Origin: Abditibacteriota bacterium
GTDB lineage: Bacteria > Armatimonadota > UBA5829
Direction: 5' to 3'
DNA length: 7,092 nucleotides
NCBI GenBank assembly: GCA_017958015.1
Contig: JAGDDM010000224.1
Coordinates: 1 to 7,092, forward strand
The first letter of the stretch is position 1. Each line of letters begins with the position of its first letter. The notes beneath the pieces are model-generated. The model searched no databases and was not told the origin of the DNA. It saw only the letters and a list, made by a program, of their open reading frames with translations. Position numbers and translations under genes: made by a program. This document shows, in pieces, positions 6,402-7,092 of this stretch.

Positions 6402-7092
6402 TTACTTCTTTACACAGCCTCTGCGGATGGCTTCCTCGCCGATCTGAACGGCATTGAGAGCCGCGCCCTTGCGGATGTTGTCGGAAACCACCCAAAAGTC
6501 GATGGTGTTCTTGGCGCAGGAGTCCTGTCTGATTCTGCCCACGTAGGTGGGGTCGGTGTACTGCGCGAACAGGGGCATGGGATACTTGTTGTTGGCGGGA
6601 TCGTCGATGACCTCAAGACCCGGCCACTCTTCCATGGCCTTGCGGGCGGACTCGGCGGTGATTTCCCGCTCGAACTCGGCGTTCACCGTCTCGGAGTGGG
6701 CTCTGAACACCGGCACTCTGACGCAGGTGGCGCTGACGGCCAAATCGGGAACATGGAGAATCTTCCGAGTCTCCTTAATCATCTTGATTTCCTCGCCGTA
6801 GTAGCCGTCGAACTCGTCTCTGAGGCTGCTTATCTGGGGAATGAGGTTGCAGAGAATCTGATAGGGATAGCACTCGCCCTTAATCTCCTCGCCCGCGGCG
6901 TAGGCCTTAATCTGAGCGTCAAGCTCTTTGATGGCCTTGCCGCCGCTGCCGGATACGGACTGGTAGGTGCTGACGACCACTCTCTTGAGACCGGCCAGCT
7001 TGTGGAGGGGAGCAAGAGCGTGGACCATCTGAATGGTGCTGCAGTTGGGGTTGGAGATGAAGCCCTGATGCTTCTCGATGTCGTCGCCGTTC
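6402..7092 (-). CDS. asd: Aspartate-semialdehyde dehydrogenase (N-terminus beyond window)
   Basis: The frame is open to the right edge and ends at TAA 6404-6402; 229 codons are visible of a usual 330-350, so the NADP-binding N-terminal third is missing. The enzyme reduces aspartyl-4-phosphate to aspartate semialdehyde, the branch point for lysine/diaminopimelate, threonine and methionine. The catalytic Cys is at visible residue 17 in ISNPNCSTIQ (12-21). Next come STYQSVSGSGGKA (41-53), the substrate-binding and acid/base block RVPVFRAHSE (125-134, His132), and the C-terminal NIRKGAALNAVQIGEEAI. An ATG at 7028 is internal and would remove the catalytic Cys, so it is not the start. The sequence most resembles the Bacillus-like branch of bacterial Asd. 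It heads the visible part of the operon; its promoter is outside the window. Confidence 0.97.
   Translation of the reverse strand, partial: NGDDIEKHQGFISNPNCSTIQMVHALAPLHKLAGLKRVVVSTYQSVSGSGGKAIKELDAQIKAYAAGEEIKGECYPYQILCNLIPQISSLRDEFDGYYGEEIKMIKETRKILHVPDLAVSATCVRVPVFRAHSETVNAEFEREITAESARKAMEEWPGLEVIDDPANNKYPMPLFAQYTDPTYVGRIRQDSCAKNTIDFWVVSDNIRKGAALNAVQIGEEAIRRGCVKK

Noticed and set aside
4616..6457. 613-codon open frame on the plus strand, opposite RNase J
   Set aside because: It is antisense to a gene with complete catalytic motifs. Its translation has no recognisable domain and is rich in His, Val and Asn as expected from reversed G/C-biased codons. It is an effect of codon bias.
1..7092. 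Mobile element, CRISPR, tRNA/rRNA or defence island
   Set aside because: No transposase, integrase, repeat-spacer pattern, tRNA-like fold or target-site duplication was seen on reading both strands; the content is core housekeeping and envelope genes.

Overview
This is a chromosomal window from a bacterium. All six genes lie on the minus strand, so the biological reading order runs from position 7092 down to 1. Coding DNA is moderately GC-rich with G/C-biased third positions. Shine-Dalgarno sites are of the AAGGAG type, and the promoters look like ordinary sigma-70/sigma-A. The gene set (RNase J, a YchF-like P-loop NTPase, an ABC-F ATPase, aspartate-semialdehyde dehydrogenase, a PrsA/SurA-like lipoprotein) is bacterial core content and does not fix a phylum. 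RNase J argues against Escherichia-type gammaproteobacteria. The secreted NBR1-Ig protein would suit a less-studied anaerobic phylum, but that is a guess.

Layout in transcription order. (1) Positions 7092-6402 hold the C-terminal two thirds of aspartate-semialdehyde dehydrogenase (asd), cut by the window edge just before its catalytic cysteine motif. (2) 6400-4724 is a complete RNase J. (3) 4722-3658 is a YchF/DUF933-type P-loop NTPase with a C-terminal TGS domain and eroded GTPase motifs. (4) 3656-1755 is a complete ABC-F protein with a GTG start. These four are separated by exactly one nucleotide at each junction and almost certainly form one translationally coupled operon. (5) After an 82-nt gap with a likely internal promoter and a weak hairpin comes a PrsA/SurA-like lipoprotein (1673-762), closed by a strong intrinsic terminator (718-744). 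(6) A near-consensus promoter (651-679) and a structured leader (601-635) then drive a secreted protein with an NBR1-type Ig-like domain (581-1), which runs off the left edge.

The operon joins diaminopimelate/lysine/threonine precursor supply (asd) to RNA turnover (RNase J) and to two ribosome-associated ATPase families (YchF-like, ABC-F). The next two genes concern the cell envelope: a lipoprotein chaperone and an exported Ig-like protein. I see no mobile element, CRISPR array, tRNA, rRNA or defence system. The points most worth a second look are the degenerate YchF-like protein, the parvulin-like lipoprotein that lacks its catalytic histidines, and the NBR1-Ig gene with its alternative-pairing leader. 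I do not see strong evidence for a new multi-gene system.
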